Below, piece after piece: positions 62,437 to 64,000 of a DNA stretch of 64,000 nt. This DNA is from Paenibacillus arenilitoris. Lineage in GTDB: Bacteria > Bacillota > Bacilli > Paenibacillales > Paenibacillaceae. The stretch lies in the NCBI RefSeq assembly GCF_014705655.1, contig NZ_JACXIY010000015.1, positions 202,785 to 266,784 of the forward strand, in the 5' to 3' direction. Each line of letters begins with the position of its first letter. Position 1 is the first letter of the stretch. The notes below the pieces were generated by a model. That model saw only the letters and a program-made list of their open reading frames with translations, was not told where the DNA came from and made no database searches. The position numbers were made by a program, and so were the translations under genes.

Positions 62437-64000
62437 ATGACACAAGTGACGGTGCAAAGCTTAGCGGGAGCCATTACCGAAGCGGCCGGCGCGATGTCGG
62501 CCGCGGGAGACGCGATACAGGCAAGGCAAACGCAGGAGCTGAACAGTAAGCTGACCGAAGGTCGGCTTACTGTCGCTTTTTGCGGACATTTTTCGGCTGG
62601 AAAGTCGACTCTGATCAACCGGTTGTGCGGCGCGAAGCTGCTCCCTTCGAGCCCGATCCCGACGAGCGCGAACGTCGTCTCGATCCGCGGCGGCGACAGG
62701 GCTTACGCTGCGGTCGAAACGATCAAGGACGGCGTTCCGTCGAAGGCGGAAGTGCCGATCGGGGAGCTTGACCGGTACTGCGTGGACGGGGAAACCTTCA
62801 CGTCCGTATCGATCGTCTATCCGAGCGAGCGGCTGGGGGAGCATACCGTGCTCCTGGATACGCCGGGCATCGATTCGACCGACGACGCGCACCGGATGGC
62901 GACCGAATCGGCGCTTCATTTGGCGGACGTCGTGTTCTACGTCATGGATTATAACCACGTGCAATCCGAAATCAACTTTTCATTCGCCAAGCAGTTGAAG
63001 GACTGGGGCAAGCCCTTATACTTTATCGTCAATCAAATCGATAAGCACCGCGAGCGCGAGCTGTCGTTCGCCAGCTACCGCCAAAGCGTCGAGGAAGCCT
63101 TTCACGCCTGGCACTTGGAGCCCGCGGGCATCCTGTATTTGTCGCTCCGCGAGCCGGATCATCCTTATCAGGAATGGGACGTTCTGCTGAACCTGCTTAC
63201 CCGTCTTCAGTCGCTGCGCGGGCCGCTGTGCGCGTACAGCGTGGACGCCTCGCTTCGGCATTTGGCCGCGCGGCATTTGAAGCGGCTCGAGCGGCAGGCG
63301 GAGCCGGAGCGCGAGCGGCTGCTAGCGGAAGCCGGAGGCGAAGAAGCGGCGGCCCGGCTCGGCGGCGAGATGGACCGGCTGCAAGCGGACATTCGCGTTA
63401 TCGAAGCCGAGAAAGAAACGTACCGCGCCGGGCTGCGCAAGGAGCTGCAGTCGCTGCTCGATAACGCGAACATTACGCCCGCGAATCTGCGCGACTTGGC
63501 GCAGTCGTTCCTGGAGAGCCGGAAGCCGGGGTTCAAGGCCGGCTTGCTGTTCGCTGCGGCGAAGACGGCCGCCGAGCAGGAGCGCCGGCTGCGCGCCTTC
63601 CTCGAGGAGCTGAACGGTCTCGTCAGCGCTTCGATCGATTGGCACGTAAAGGATCTGCTGCGATCGGCGGCGGAGCAGGCCGGCTTCGCCGGCGCGCGGC
63701 TCGAGGAAGAGCTGGCGCGCGCCTTGGGCTGGCAGCCGGACGCGGATTGGCTGATCGGGCGCGTGAAGGCCGGTGCCGTCATCGGGAACGAGTACACGAT
63801 GACGTATTGCCGCGACCTGGCCGCGGACGTGAAGAGCGTCTACCGCCAGCGAGCGCTTGCGCTCATCGACGAGCTGGCGGATCACAAGGCGGCGGCGGGC
63901 GATGCGGCCGCCGCCGAGGCGCAGGCGCGGCTTGCGGCGCTTCGCTCGCAAGCCGGCGCCCTCGAGGCGCTGGCCGCGCTCGCGAAGCGCGCGGCCGAGC
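62437..64000 (+). CDS. Dynamin-like GTPase (3'-truncated by window edge)
   Basis: 521 codons visible, no stop. GTPase motifs: P-loop G-H-F-S-A-G-K-S-T (about residues 50-58), switch T-S-A, D-T-P-G-I-D near 148 and N-Q-I-D near 199. Then a long helical bundle rich in Ala, Arg and Glu (from ~275), as in DynA/YpbR. DynA in B. subtilis is a ~1190-aa tandem fusion active in membrane repair; the length here is unknown. AAGGAG is 8 bases before ATG 62437. Arginine- and alanine-rich drift toward the window end raises local GC. Confidence 0.88.
   Translation, partial: MTQVTVQSLAGAITEAAGAMSAAGDAIQARQTQELNSKLTEGRLTVAFCGHFSAGKSTLINRLCGAKLLPSSPIPTSANVVSIRGGDRAYAAVETIKDGVPSKAEVPIGELDRYCVDGETFTSVSIVYPSERLGEHTVLLDTPGIDSTDDAHRMATESALHLADVVFYVMDYNHVQSEINFSFAKQLKDWGKPLYFIVNQIDKHRERELSFASYRQSVEEAFHAWHLEPAGILYLSLREPDHPYQEWDVLLNLLTRLQSLRGPLCAYSVDASLRHLAARHLKRLERQAEPERERLLAEAGGEEAAARLGGEMDRLQADIRVIEAEKETYRAGLRKELQSLLDNANITPANLRDLAQSFLESRKPGFKAGLLFAAAKTAAEQERRLRAFLEELNGLVSASIDWHVKDLLRSAAEQAGFAGARLEEELARALGWQPDADWLIGRVKAGAVIGNEYTMTYCRDLAADVKSVYRQRALALIDELADHKAAAGDAAAAEAQARLAALRSQAGALEALAALAKRAAE

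Noticed and set aside
1..64000. Insertion sequences, prophage genes, CRISPR repeats, tRNA or rRNA genes.
   Set aside because: No transposase, integrase or phage protein pattern, no regularly spaced repeats and no tRNA or rRNA signature were seen on either strand.

Overview
The window is chromosomal DNA from a GC-rich, low-mobility Firmicute. Dense operons with ATGA overlaps, strong AGGAGG-type ribosome binding sites, TTG/GTG starts and a gene order close to the Bacillus subtilis aro-trp to nth region all point to Paenibacillaceae (Paenibacillus, Cohnella or a relative). Bacillithiol synthesis genes, an S-layer homology protein, a YpjB-like sporulation protein and DnaD fit this. No tRNA, rRNA, CRISPR array, prophage or insertion sequence was seen.

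Region by region. 1-13.1 kb: the aromatic amino acid supraoperon, ndk(partial)-cheR-small HTH protein-aroC-aroB-aroH-[TRAP-type leader]-trpEDCFBA-hisC-tyrA. The trp leader carries (G/U)AG triplets in strict 5-nt phase, followed by an intrinsic terminator. The EPSP synthase gene that follows tyrA in B. subtilis is absent; a promoter/terminator unit that looks like an ~80-nt small RNA with a cre-like element stands there instead. 13.4-20.5 kb: an ECF sigma/anti-sigma pair, a histidine phosphatase, an unrecognised 393-aa protein, a gamma-type carbonic anhydrase homologue, IDEAL and YpiF-like proteins, then qcrABC (menaquinol:cytochrome c reductase). 20.5-36.4 kb: the B. subtilis-like run ypjA-ypjB-ypjC(reversed)-ypjD-TPR-dapB-mgsA-bshB1-bshA-cca-birA-[panB leader]-panBCD-TPR-dinG, then rex.

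36.3-43.6 kb: an MTA/SAH deaminase gene, ypmB, a membrane-anchored protein paired with a compact FtsH-like protease behind a perfect palindrome, a 3-hydroxyacyl-CoA dehydrogenase, ackA and dnaD. 43.6-54.4 kb, mostly minus strand: a MerR-methyltransferase fusion, mtnB-mtnX-mtnW in one operon with proC-proA-proB behind a proline-type T-box, then an MtnE-like aminotransferase, a secreted protein, an MtnU-like omega-amidase (plus strand) and a LysR regulator. 54.5-64 kb: leuCD, an envelope operon (AMIN/Amidase_3 amidase, GerMN lipoprotein, 825-aa SLH protein), nth, a small unknown and the start of a dynamin-like GTPase cut by the window end.

Functionally the window combines amino acid biosynthesis (aromatic, proline, leucine, lysine), methionine salvage (MtaD, MtnW, X, B, E and U, without MtnK, MtnA or MtnD here), cofactor synthesis (pantothenate, biotin attachment, bacillithiol) and redox/respiratory control (Qcr, Rex). 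RNA-level control is prominent: a TRAP leader, a T-box, a panB attenuator and a candidate sRNA. The least explained parts are the sRNA unit, the compact FtsH-like locus, the MerR-methyltransferase and the merged proline/methionine-salvage operon. All functional calls come from motif and family recognition by eye; no database search was run.
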